Source: Glaciecola flavus
GTDB lineage: Bacteria; Pseudomonadota; Gammaproteobacteria; Enterobacterales; Alteromonadaceae
Length of the DNA stretch: 64,000 nucleotides
Direction: 5' to 3'
Assembly (NCBI RefSeq): GCF_042646125.1
Contig: NZ_JBHRSW010000021.1
Span: 29,595-93,594, forward strand
Shown: in pieces, positions 36,856-45,064 of the stretch
Layout: each line of letters starts with the position of its first letter
Position numbering within the stretch: position 1 is the first letter of the stretch
Notes under the pieces: generated by a model
Database searches by the model: none
The model's input: the letters and a program-made list of their open reading frames with translations, nothing else
Told to the model about the DNA's origin: nothing
Translations under genes and position numbers: made by a program

Positions 36856-37151
36856 TTCTAGTCCTTGTTTTTTTAGCTTTATTTTTTAAGTGCCACTAGA
36901 CTTAGATATCTCCCGCCAGCGCTTCGAATAAAGTTAAAACTTGAATTATTGTGAGGGTAACGCTTGGCTGAAATGATATTTTGCTTAATAAATGGGGGGG
37001 AGGGCGATTAATGAAGAGTACCGCCATGTGATATGTGTGCTTAAAATAAGTTGAGTGATGGTTTTACAATTAGAAGAAATTGTGTTTTTGGTGCTTGAAG
37101 TTCAAAAACAATACAAGGCTTGAAGAAGTATAATACCACCGTGCAAAAACA
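36856..37151. other. Intergenic region upstream of the lipoprotein pair
   Basis: Between the lipoprotein operon and gorA, both on the minus strand, lie 361 bases. The part described here is AT-rich with a seven-base G-run near 36994-37003, has no supported reading frame, and must hold the promoter for the lipoprotein operon. I could not assign its boxes. The rest of the gap is the nested hairpin listed next. Confidence 0.35.
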
Positions 37152-37198
37152 TACTACTCCCGAAGAACTAAACACTTAGTTTTTTTACGAGAGTAGTA
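37152..37198. terminator. Nested inverted repeat after gorA
   Basis: Outer arms TACTACTC (37152-37159) and GAGTAGTA (37191-37198) enclose an inner hairpin AACTAA-ACAC-TTAGTT (37166-37181) followed by a T-run. On the minus strand it lies 19-65 bases past the gorA stop and could act as a terminator. On the plus strand the inner hairpin plus T-run has terminator form. The nested design is unusual. Confidence 0.5.
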
Positions 37199-37216
37199 CG
37201 ATTTAACAGGCTTTTC

Positions 37217-38575
37217 TTACAGAGTCACAAATTCCTCGGCAGAGGTAGGATGTATTGCTACGCAAGCATCAAAATCTGCTTTTGTTGCGCCCATTTTAAT
37301 TGCTACACCAAAGCCTTGTAAGATTTCATCCATGGCGAAGCCAATGCCGTGTAAGCCTACTACTTTTTCCTCAGAACCAGCCGTGATAAGTTTCATTTTT
37401 GTTGCTTGACGGTGTTGGGTGACGGCGGTATACATGGCTGCAAAACTGGAGTTGTAGACTTTAATATTGTCTTTGCCATAAGCATCTTCGGCTTCTTTTT
37501 CGCTTAAGCCTATAGTGCCAATGGGTGGGTGACTAAACACGACTGTTGGAATGAGGTCGTAATCCATTTTAGCATCGGGCTTGTTGTTAAATAGTCTTTC
37601 TGATAACAAACGACCGGCTTTCACGGCTACTGGGGTAAGATCTACTTTTCCGATATTGTCACCGACTGCATAAATGCCCTCGGCTGTCGTATTTTGAAAC
37701 TCATCCACTTTAATATAGCCGCGTTCATTTAGCTCCACGTCTGTATTTTCAAGTTGAATCTTATCATTAGCTGGTTCTCTACCTATTGCCCATACTACCG
37801 CATCAGCTTCTATCGTTTCACCGCCATTTATGGTGACTAAGATACTCCCATCACTTTGTTTTTCGAGTGAATTCACGGCGGTGTTTTTGTGTAGAGTTGG
37901 GCCGTCTTCTTGCATAATTTCAACAAGTGTATCGGCTATAGTGTCGTCAAAGTTACGCAGTGGTTTTTCTTTTCTAACAAGTAGGTGAGTTTCTGAGCCA
38001 AGAGAATGCATAACACCGGCTAGCTCAACGGCAATATAGCCAGCACCTACCACAACGACGCGTTTAGGTTGTTCTTTTAAGTCGAAAAATCCATCTGAGT
38101 CAATGCCCAACTCGGCTCCGGGAATATTCGGCTTAACAGGTCTACCGCCTACCGCAATGGTAATATGATCGGCGGTGTATTGGGTGCCATTTACGTCGAT
38201 AGTTTTGTTGTCGATAAATTTCGCAAACCCGTTGATCACGGTCACATCGTTATTGCCAAGCACACGGTCGTATGATTGATGAATACGATCGATATATGCG
38301 CTGCGACTTTCAACGAGCTTTGCCCAGCTAAAATTATTGAGCGTGACATCAAAGCCGTAGTCTGGCGCATATACTTTAATCGCTTCTGCTACTTGTGCGC
38401 CATACCACATGGCCTTTTTGGGAACACAACCCACATTGACACAAGTGCCGCCAATGGCCTTTGCTTCAATGATGGCAGCCTTTTTGCCATAGCGAGATGC
38501 CCGATTAGCAGAGGCAATACCGCCAGAGCCGCCGCCAATACAAATATAATCAAAATGTGTCGTTTCTGAAGTCAT
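37217..38575 (-). CDS. gorA: Glutathione-disulfide reductase
   Basis: This flavoenzyme reduces glutathione disulfide with NADPH. Visible are the FAD-binding GGGSGGIASANRA, the redox-active disulfide Cys45/Cys50 in GGTCVNVGCVPKK, the NAD(P)-binding VVGAGYIAVELAGVMHSLGSE followed by the arginine-bearing LLVRKEKPLR that favours NADPH, the second FAD contact GIYAVGDNIG, and the C-terminal catalytic histidine in AIHPTSAEEF. At 452 residues it has the GorA length. No regulator is adjacent. In many gammaproteobacteria gorA lies near prlC, as here. Confidence 0.95.
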   Translation of the reverse strand: MTSETTHFDYICIGGGSGGIASANRASRYGKKAAIIEAKAIGGTCVNVGCVPKKAMWYGAQVAEAIKVYAPDYGFDVTLNNFSWAKLVESRSAYIDRIHQSYDRVLGNNDVTVINGFAKFIDNKTIDVNGTQYTADHITIAVGGRPVKPNIPGAELGIDSDGFFDLKEQPKRVVVVGAGYIAVELAGVMHSLGSETHLLVRKEKPLRNFDDTIADTLVEIMQEDGPTLHKNTAVNSLEKQSDGSILVTINGGETIEADAVVWAIGREPANDKIQLENTDVELNERGYIKVDEFQNTTAEGIYAVGDNIGKVDLTPVAVKAGRLLSERLFNNKPDAKMDYDLIPTVVFSHPPIGTIGLSEKEAEDAYGKDNIKVYNSSFAAMYTAVTQHRQATKMKLITAGSEEKVVGLHGIGFAMDEILQGFGVAIKMGATKADFDACVAIHPTSAEEFVTL

Positions 38576-38784
38576 AGCAACCTTTTCTAAGTAGTGTTAT
38601 GTGCATTGGCACAATCGAGCACAAAGCTCACAGTATTTTATATAGTGATATTGAGACCTGTAAATTCAAGTATTATTTCCAAATTACTTTTGGGCATGTC
38701 CCTTTAGAGGTTGTTTATCGCAGCGCAAAAAAACAAGCTTGTTGCTAAGCATTCTGCGACGTCCTCAAAAGCGCCCTTGCTTCA
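38576..38784. other. Spacer upstream of gorA
   Basis: AT-rich bases between the gorA start and the foldback element. The gorA promoter must be here. No gene, RNA or recognised regulator site was found. A weak complementarity AGCGCC (38770-38775) to GGCGCT (38926-38931) brackets the foldback element. Confidence 0.35.
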
Positions 38785-38924
38785 CGGTGAGATTATATTT
38801 AGAAGTTCCCCCCTCTGTTGTCGCAAAATTTATTTTTCATGGACGAAAAATCAAAGCGTATATGGATATACTCGCAGCGGTTTTGCGACAACAGAGGGGG
38901 GAACTTCTACATATAATCTCACCG
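38785..38924. repeat. 140-bp foldback element with 44-bp inverted arms
   Basis: Left arm 38785-38828 and right arm 38881-38924 are inverted copies that match at 43 of 44 positions (one A/C difference). Both contain GAAGTTCCCCCCTCTGTTG and its complement. The 52-base centre holds two small hairpins, TTTTTC-ATGGAC-GAAAAA and GTATAT-GG-ATATAC. No reading frame is present and there is no obvious target-site duplication. It lies between divergent gorA and prlC. The form fits a miniature inverted-repeat transposable element or another structured mobile unit, and the arms would also form a very strong RNA hairpin. Confidence 0.8.
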
Positions 38925-39031
38925 CGGCGCTGACTTAAATAAAAGGCCGTTAATCTTGAATTTTGTATTTCCACCCAAACTATAACCTTAGCCAGTTTTC
39001 CAATAAATACCAATAGTAAATAGGAATCTTC

Positions 39032-41089
39032 ATGTCTGTCTTACCTCTTGAGCAAGCCAAAATTGATCTGACACAATTACCGAAGTTTTCGGAAATCAAA
39101 CCTTCTGAAATACAGGACAAGGTTAAGGCGGCAATAGTCAATTGCAAAGAAACCATCGAAAAGCTTGTAACGAGTAAAGAGGTGTCTTATCGAAATGTCG
39201 TTGAATTACTTGAAGAAGCCGATGACCAACTCAGTAAACTGTGGTCACCCATTGGGCATATGAATTCAGTACTCAGTTCTGACGAGTTGCGGGAAGCACA
39301 CGACGCCTGCTTACCGCTGTTGTCTGAATATGGCACCTTCGTAGGGCAACACAAAGGCTTGTGCGACTTGTATATCGCCTTGCAACAAAGTGAAGAATAC
39401 AAGAGCTTGTCGCAGGCAAGTAAGAAGCTCATTGATAACGCGGTAAGGGATTTCAAATTATCGGGTGTGGCCTTGCCCGAAAAAGAAAAAACAGAGTATG
39501 CCAAGATACGTGCAGAGCTGTCTGAGTTAAGTTCGACTTTTGCAAACAATGTGATGGATGCCACACTCAACTTTACATACCACACTACTGATGAGGCTGA
39601 ATTATCTGGTTTGCCAGATTCTGCAAAAGCAGCGGCAAAGCAAGCAGCAACGGCAAAAGAGCTAGACGGATTTTTGTTCACTTTGGATTTACCTAGCTAT
39701 TTACCAGTGATGATGTATGCAGACAGTGCGGATTTGCGTGAAAAAATGTATCGAGCATACACCACTCGAGCCTCAGAGTTTGATACTGATGATGGTAAAT
39801 TTAACAATGCGCCGCTAATTAAGCGCACGCTAGAGCTTAGGCAGTCACTCGCATCCTTGCTTGGTTTTGAACATTATGCTGAATATGCTTTGCAGACCAA
39901 AATGGCAGAAAGTCCTACACAAGTCATTCGTTTTTTAGAAGATCTTGCAGAAAAATCGAAGGCGCAAGCGCAAACGGAAGTTGGTGAGCTTAAGGCATTT
40001 GCTAGAGACAAGTTCGGAATAAGCGAACTTGAAGCTTGGGATTACCCTTATTATTCAGAGAAAATGAAACAAGCCAAATACGCTGTATCTGATGAAGTGC
40101 TCAGGCCCTATTTTCCGGTAGATAAAGTGCTAAATGGCCTGTTTGAAGTTGTGTCTCGCTTATACGATGTTGACGTGGTTGAAATTGAAGGCGTCGATAC
40201 TTGGCATGAAGATGTGCGTTTTTTCGAGATCCGTCAAGGTGATACCTTAAGAGGCTGCTTTTATTTGGATTTGTATGCACGAGCGAAAAAGCGCGGTGGA
40301 GCATGGATGGACGAGTGTAGAGTAAAACGGGTGACTGCTGAGCAACAGGTACAAGTGCCAGTGGCATATTTGACCTGTAATTTTAATGGGCCTGTCGATG
40401 GCAAACCCGCTTTGTTTACACATGATGAAGTGGTGACCATGTTTCATGAATTCGGTCACGGCATTCATCACATGCTCACGCAAATTACTGTTGGTGGCGT
40501 GTCGGGTATAAATGGTGTCGCTTGGGACGCCGTTGAGCTACCCAGTCAGTTTTTGGAAAATTGGTGTTGGCAGACAGAGGCATTGCAATTTTTGTCTGCA
40601 CACTACGAAACTGGCGAGCCATTGCCTGAAGATTTACTTAACAAGTTACTCGCCGCAAAAAATTACCAATCGGCTATGCAAATGTTGCGTCAGCTTGAAT
40701 TTGCCTTGTTTGATTTTACCTTGCATATGCAAAATACTGCCGAGTTAGATGTACAGGCCTTTATTGACGAAGTTAGACGTAAAATTGCCGTGATTATTCC
40801 GCCTGAATTCAATCGATTTCAAAATAGTTTTTCTCATATCTTTGCTGGTGGCTATGCTGCGGGGTATTACAGTTACAAATGGGCTGAAGTATTGTCTGCT
40901 GATGCTTTTTCTAGATTTGAAGAAGAAGGAATTTTCAACAAGCACACAGGACGAGACTTTTTAGTCAATATTTTAGAGAAGGGCGGCTCTGATGAACCTA
41001 TGAATTTGTTCAAGGCCTTTCGTGGTCGAGAGCCAAACATTGACGCGCTATTGAGGCATTCTGGTATTGGCGAGAGTGACGCGGCGTAG
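39032..41089 (+). CDS. prlC: Oligopeptidase A (peptidase M3)
   Basis: A zinc metallopeptidase that degrades short peptides including cleaved signal peptides. The zinc site HEFGH has His472, Glu473 and His476 inside FHEFGHGIHHML, with the third ligand in the downstream PSQFLENWCW segment. The N-terminal helical part and the C-terminal FSHIFAGGYAAGYYSYKWAEVLSADAF are family hallmarks. At 685 residues it matches E. coli OpdA. The Tag-like gene starts three bases after its stop, so both are likely on one transcript. Confidence 0.95.
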   Translation: MSVLPLEQAKIDLTQLPKFSEIKPSEIQDKVKAAIVNCKETIEKLVTSKEVSYRNVVELLEEADDQLSKLWSPIGHMNSVLSSDELREAHDACLPLLSEYGTFVGQHKGLCDLYIALQQSEEYKSLSQASKKLIDNAVRDFKLSGVALPEKEKTEYAKIRAELSELSSTFANNVMDATLNFTYHTTDEAELSGLPDSAKAAAKQAATAKELDGFLFTLDLPSYLPVMMYADSADLREKMYRAYTTRASEFDTDDGKFNNAPLIKRTLELRQSLASLLGFEHYAEYALQTKMAESPTQVIRFLEDLAEKSKAQAQTEVGELKAFARDKFGISELEAWDYPYYSEKMKQAKYAVSDEVLRPYFPVDKVLNGLFEVVSRLYDVDVVEIEGVDTWHEDVRFFEIRQGDTLRGCFYLDLYARAKKRGGAWMDECRVKRVTAEQQVQVPVAYLTCNFNGPVDGKPALFTHDEVVTMFHEFGHGIHHMLTQITVGGVSGINGVAWDAVELPSQFLENWCWQTEALQFLSAHYETGEPLPEDLLNKLLAAKNYQSAMQMLRQLEFALFDFTLHMQNTAELDVQAFIDEVRRKIAVIIPPEFNRFQNSFSHIFAGGYAAGYYSYKWAEVLSADAFSRFEEEGIFNKHTGRDFLVNILEKGGSDEPMNLFKAFRGREPNIDALLRHSGIGESDAA

Positions 41090-41091
41090 TC

Positions 41092-41796
41092 ATGGACAAG
41101 ACCGAGCATTTTGAACAAATTTACCAACGGGCTTCGGATCGCAAGGGGGGCGAAAATGCGCTTCTTGCCATGGTGTCAAAGCCGCTTGAAATGGACGCAC
41201 TGTTGGGTATTAGTGATGACCGGTGGTTAGCCGAATTCAGTAAAAAGGTGTTTCAGTCAGGTTTTGTCTGGCGCGTGGTGAGACAAAAGTGGCCGGCTTT
41301 CGAAGAGGTGTTTTTTCAGTTTGATATTGACAAAATATTGATGATGCCAGACGAAATGCTAGAGAAAAAAGCCAGCGACCCTAGGATAATCAGAAATCTT
41401 ACTAAAGTCCGCACTATCCGAGAAAATGCACTGATGATAAAGGATGTCAGTGACGAGCATGGTAGTTTTGCTGCATTTGTAGCTAAACGTGATCCCAGTG
41501 ATATTGTGGGTTTATGGGATTTTCTAAAATCACATGGTGCTCGCCTTGGTGGTAATACTGGTGCCTATGCTTTGCGTTTTTTAGGAGTAGATACCTTTAT
41601 TTTATCTCGTGACGTTGAGACTTATTTTCGCCACCATGATTTGATTTCTGGTTCGGTACGTTCAAAACGCAGCCTTTCCACCATTCAATCAGCATTTCAG
41701 TACTGGCAAACAACATCTGGGCTCTCTTTTCAAGAAATCAGCCAAATCCTTGCGTTTAGTGTGGGTGACAATTTTGTACTTGCGGAAACAGACTAA
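41092..41796 (+). CDS. Divergent 3-methyladenine DNA glycosylase I (Tag)-like protein
   Basis: A 234-residue protein that resembles the Tag family (helix-hairpin-helix glycosylases that excise 3-methyladenine): FQSGFVWRVVRQKWPAFEEVFFQFD, then IIRNLTKVRTIRENA, and FLKSHGARLGGNTGAYALRFLGVDTFILSRDV. However, it contains no cysteine at all, so the zinc-snap ligands of E. coli Tag are missing, and the catalytic glutamate before QSGFVW seems to be a lysine. It may be a member with altered specificity or without glycosylase activity. It is coupled to prlC by a three-base gap. Confidence 0.78.
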   Translation: MDKTEHFEQIYQRASDRKGGENALLAMVSKPLEMDALLGISDDRWLAEFSKKVFQSGFVWRVVRQKWPAFEEVFFQFDIDKILMMPDEMLEKKASDPRIIRNLTKVRTIRENALMIKDVSDEHGSFAAFVAKRDPSDIVGLWDFLKSHGARLGGNTGAYALRFLGVDTFILSRDVETYFRHHDLISGSVRSKRSLSTIQSAFQYWQTTSGLSFQEISQILAFSVGDNFVLAETD

Positions 41797-41852
41797 CTTT
41801 TTCCGTTGCATTGGTTGTTACTCTGTTGTGCGGTAGCCAGCTATTGCACTAC

Positions 41853-41882
41853 TGCACACCAAAGGCCAACAGACCCTAATAA
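41853..41882 (+). repeat. Dispersed intergenic repeat, copy 1
   Basis: The segment beginning TGCACACCAAAGGCCAAC shares about 24 of 28 positions with bases 48536-48563, and most differences are C/T changes. It lies between the Tag-like gene and ubiE. The core GGYCAAYAGAYCC can fold as a small hairpin. Its nature is unknown; a family of short dispersed repeats is likely. Confidence 0.55.
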
Positions 41883-41969
41883 AGCATTGAGCCGTTTATA
41901 GCGGCACTAGTAAATTTGCGATACACTACTGGCCATGTTTTATAACAACAATTCAATGAGTTATCCATC

Positions 41970-42758
41970 ATGTCAATAGACGCCTCGTCCTCACCTAATG
42001 AACAGCAAAAAGCAGAAAAAGAACTCATTGATTTTGGTTACAAGCAAGTCGATAAAAATGAGAAAGTAAATTTTGTCGCCGATGTGTTTCATTCGGTGGC
42101 AGCTAAGTACGATGTAATGAATGATCTGATGTCCTTTGGCATACACCGACTGTGGAAGCGATATACAATTGACTGTAGTGGTGTAAAACCTGGTCATAGA
42201 GTACTTGATTTGGCTGGTGGAACAGGCGATTTGGCTGCTAAATTTAGTCGTATTGTGGGTAAGCAAGGTCAGGTCATCCTTGCAGACATAAATCATTCCA
42301 TGCTCACGGTTGGAAAAGAAAAGCTGATCAACAAAGGGATCGTTGGGAACTTGCATTACGTGCAAGCGAATGCTGAGGCGCTGCCTTTCCCTGACAACCA
42401 TTTTGACCTTATCACCATAGCCTTTGGTTTGCGCAACGTGACGGATAAAAGTAAAGCCTTGGCAAGTATGTATAGGGTACTGAAGCCGGGTGGGCGCTTG
42501 TTGGTCTTAGAGTTTTCTAAACCAACAAGCGAAACTTTAAGTAAGGTCTACGACGCATACTCATTTCATGTATTGCCGAAGATGGGTGAATGGGTGGCAC
42601 AAGATGGGGACAGCTACCAGTACCTAGCTGAGTCGATTCGTATGCATCCACCTCAAGAAGAACTAGAAGATATGATGAAGCAAGTGGGCTTTGAACAAAC
42701 CAGCTATACGAATATGACTGGCGGTATAGTCGCACTTCACAGAGGGTTTAAGTTTTAG
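41970..42758 (+). CDS. ubiE: Ubiquinone/menaquinone biosynthesis methyltransferase UbiE
   Basis: UbiE performs the C-methylation of 2-polyprenyl-6-methoxy-benzoquinol and of demethylmenaquinol with S-adenosylmethionine. Visible are YDVMNDLMSFGIHRLWKR, the SAM loop VLDLAGGTGDLAAKF and the signature ITIAFGLRNVTDKSKAL and MYRVLKPGGRLLVLEFSKP. At 262 residues it is complete. It begins the ubiE-ubiJ-ubiB operon, with one base before ubiJ. The upstream 170 bases include the repeat at 41853. Confidence 0.96.
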   Translation: MSIDASSSPNEQQKAEKELIDFGYKQVDKNEKVNFVADVFHSVAAKYDVMNDLMSFGIHRLWKRYTIDCSGVKPGHRVLDLAGGTGDLAAKFSRIVGKQGQVILADINHSMLTVGKEKLINKGIVGNLHYVQANAEALPFPDNHFDLITIAFGLRNVTDKSKALASMYRVLKPGGRLLVLEFSKPTSETLSKVYDAYSFHVLPKMGEWVAQDGDSYQYLAESIRMHPPQEELEDMMKQVGFEQTSYTNMTGGIVALHRGFKF

Positions 42759-42759
42759 T

Positions 42760-43434
42760 ATGCCAGCCAAGCAAGCAATATCTGCCGCAATCGAATTTGC
42801 AATGAATTCCGCTTTAAGCCTTGCCATTAACGGTGACGAGCTTATTGAGCCTTTGGCAGGGCGCTGCTGTACGATACATATTCAGGAGCTGGCTTTAAGT
42901 TTTAGCTTATATTTTTCTTCCTCTCGAGAACAAAACGCAAGTAATAACCAAGTGCATCAATATCTTGATGTGTGTGTCGATGATGATTGGAGCGAAGAGC
43001 AGAAACAGAGCATAGACGAGCGGCACTGCTATGTTAGTGTATCTGTTGAAGCCTTACCGGAGCTAAAAAAAACAAGCCAGCTTACCCGCCTGATTAAGCA
43101 GGGAAAGTTAGATTTTTATGGTGATTTGTATCTGCTACAAAAACTGAGTGCCTTGTTTGCAGAGCTAGACATAGATTTAGAAGATATTGTCTCGAAGTAT
43201 ATTGGTGATGTGCCCGCGCATCAGTTGTTTTCCCTAGCAAAGGCAATGAAAGAAAAAATACGAGAGCAGCATGCCCTGTGTATGCGCACCTTATCCGATG
43301 CCTGTCTAGAAGAAAAACCCGTTGCGGTTAGACCAATCATGCTCCACAACTTCATTGACCAAGTAAAAGTATTGCAAAGCGACGTAGAACGGATGAAGGC
43401 AAGAATTGAAAAACTAGAAAGGGATCGAGCGTAA
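42760..43434 (+). CDS. ubiJ: Ubiquinone biosynthesis accessory factor UbiJ
   Basis: UbiJ binds ubiquinone intermediates by an SCP2 lipid-transfer domain and helps hold the cytosolic Ubi complex together with UbiK. The SCP2 domain lies at about residues 10-120, and the C-terminus is a helical, coiled-coil-like tail (LQSDVERMKARIEKLERDRA) that would pair with UbiK. At 224 residues it is a little longer than in E. coli. It sits between ubiE and ubiB, one base from each neighbour, the standard position for this gene. Confidence 0.92.
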   Translation: MPAKQAISAAIEFAMNSALSLAINGDELIEPLAGRCCTIHIQELALSFSLYFSSSREQNASNNQVHQYLDVCVDDDWSEEQKQSIDERHCYVSVSVEALPELKKTSQLTRLIKQGKLDFYGDLYLLQKLSALFAELDIDLEDIVSKYIGDVPAHQLFSLAKAMKEKIREQHALCMRTLSDACLEEKPVAVRPIMLHNFIDQVKVLQSDVERMKARIEKLERDRA

Positions 43435-43435
43435 G

Positions 43436-45064
43436 ATGAAGCTACGTCGTTTTTACAAAATAGGTGCTGCATTGTTGACCTATGGTTTGGATGAGCTGAT
43501 CCCAAAGCGCTTCAGACCGCGCTACTTTAGGTGGATGAGAAAGTGTATTTTTTGGCTGCCGAATCGGCACAAACAGGAAAACCATGGCCGCCGTTTGCGA
43601 CTGGCTTTGCAAACTCTCGGACCAGTTTTTATCAAGTTTGGGCAGATGCTGTCTACTCGGCGAGATTTGTTTCGCCCTGAAATTGCGGACGAGCTGAGTG
43701 TATTGCAAGACAAGGTGCCGCCTTTCGAATCGTTAGATGCAAAGTCGCTTATAGAGTCAGCATTAGAGTTGGATAATATTGAAGACTTATTTGAAGACTT
43801 TGAATTGACACCCCTTGCTTCTGCTTCGGTGGCGCAAGTGCATGCCGCGACATTAAAACCGAACGGTAAAAAAGTCGTGATAAAAGTACTGCGTCCCAAT
43901 ATTCGTCAAACGATTGAGGCTGATGTTGATTTACTTTTGTATTTTGCTCGGCTTGTTCAACGTTGGCTTCCACAAGGCAAACGGTTAAGGCCAGTAGAAG
44001 TGGTTCAAGAGTATAAACGCACGATACTCGACGAACTAGATTTATTGAGAGAAGCCGCAAACGGTATCCAGATTCGACGCAACTTTGAGGATTCTGAGGC
44101 ACTGTATGTCCCTGAGTTTTATAGTGACTACTGTCGAAAAAATGTCATAGTTATGGAGCGAATTTACGGCGTGCCTGTTTCAGATATTGACGCTTTAATT
44201 GCCCAAGGCACCAATTTAAAATTGTTGGCTGAGCGGGGGGTGGAAGTATTTTTTACGCAGGTGTTCAGAGATAGCTTTTTTCACGCCGATATGCACCCCG
44301 GCAATATATTTGTCTCAAGAGAAAACCCAGACAATCCACAGTATATTGGCATAGATTATGGCATTGTCGGCACCTTAAACAAGCAAGATAAACGCTATTT
44401 GGCGGAAAATTTTATTGCGTTTTTTAACCGTGATTACCGCAAAGTCGCAGAGCTTCATGTGGACTCAGGCTGGGTACCTGCGCATACAAATATTGATGAT
44501 TTTGAAATGGGGATACGTACTGTATGCGAGCCTATTTTTCAAAAGCCGCTAGAAGAGATCTCATTTGCCAATGTTTTATTGCAACTTTTCAATACCGCTC
44601 GGCGATTTGATATGGAAGTTCAGCCGCAATTAGTATTGCTGCAAAAAACCTTGTTGTATGTGGAGGGTTTAGGTCGTCAGTTATACCCTCAGCTTGACTT
44701 GTGGTTAACCGCCAAACCCTTTCTTGAAAAATGGATGAAAGAGCAGATTGGTCCAAAAGCGATGTTCAAGAACATTAAAGAAAATTTGCCATTTTGGAGT
44801 GAAAAATTACCCGAAATGCCAGATCTATTGTTTGATAGTTTACGCCAAGTAAGGGCGCTACCCAATCAGCTTGCTGTGCAACATAGGGAAGAACAGCAGC
44901 ATCGAACCAAAATTCAAAAAGCAAGGTTAGCTGGACAGTTGGCCGTAGTAGCGAGTATTGCAAGCCTGAGCCTCTATGTTTTTAAAGATCAGGTTTTTTA
45001 CAGTGTTGTTTTGGGTATCGTGGCCTTGACCGCTTGGTTGGTATCGTTCAGGCAGCTTCGATAA
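43436..45064 (+). CDS. ubiB: Ubiquinone biosynthesis ATPase-kinase UbiB
   Basis: UbiB is an atypical protein-kinase-like ATPase needed for ubiquinone synthesis at the inner membrane. It has the KxGQ loop LGPVFIKFGQMLSTRRDLFR, the alanine-rich loop PLASASVAQVHAATL, a catalytic HADMHPGNIFV and metal-binding IGIDYGIVG. Two hydrophobic segments at the C-terminus (residues of about 500-540) anchor the protein. At 542 residues it is full length. It ends with a 17-base overlap with the converging gppA gene. Confidence 0.96.
   Translation: MKLRRFYKIGAALLTYGLDELIPKRFRPRYFRWMRKCIFWLPNRHKQENHGRRLRLALQTLGPVFIKFGQMLSTRRDLFRPEIADELSVLQDKVPPFESLDAKSLIESALELDNIEDLFEDFELTPLASASVAQVHAATLKPNGKKVVIKVLRPNIRQTIEADVDLLLYFARLVQRWLPQGKRLRPVEVVQEYKRTILDELDLLREAANGIQIRRNFEDSEALYVPEFYSDYCRKNVIVMERIYGVPVSDIDALIAQGTNLKLLAERGVEVFFTQVFRDSFFHADMHPGNIFVSRENPDNPQYIGIDYGIVGTLNKQDKRYLAENFIAFFNRDYRKVAELHVDSGWVPAHTNIDDFEMGIRTVCEPIFQKPLEEISFANVLLQLFNTARRFDMEVQPQLVLLQKTLLYVEGLGRQLYPQLDLWLTAKPFLEKWMKEQIGPKAMFKNIKENLPFWSEKLPEMPDLLFDSLRQVRALPNQLAVQHREEQQHRTKIQKARLAGQLAVVASIASLSLYVFKDQVFYSVVLGIVALTAWLVSFRQLR

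Noticed and set aside
38785..38924. Integron attC site.
   Set aside because: The arms are nearly perfect and 44 bp long. attC sites have imperfect arms with defined R and L boxes and extrahelical bases, which I could not find, and no gene cassette or integrase is nearby.
38711..38938. Short plus-strand frames of 64 and 75 codons across the foldback element.
   Set aside because: They follow the repeat arms, have no ribosome site and no coding character.
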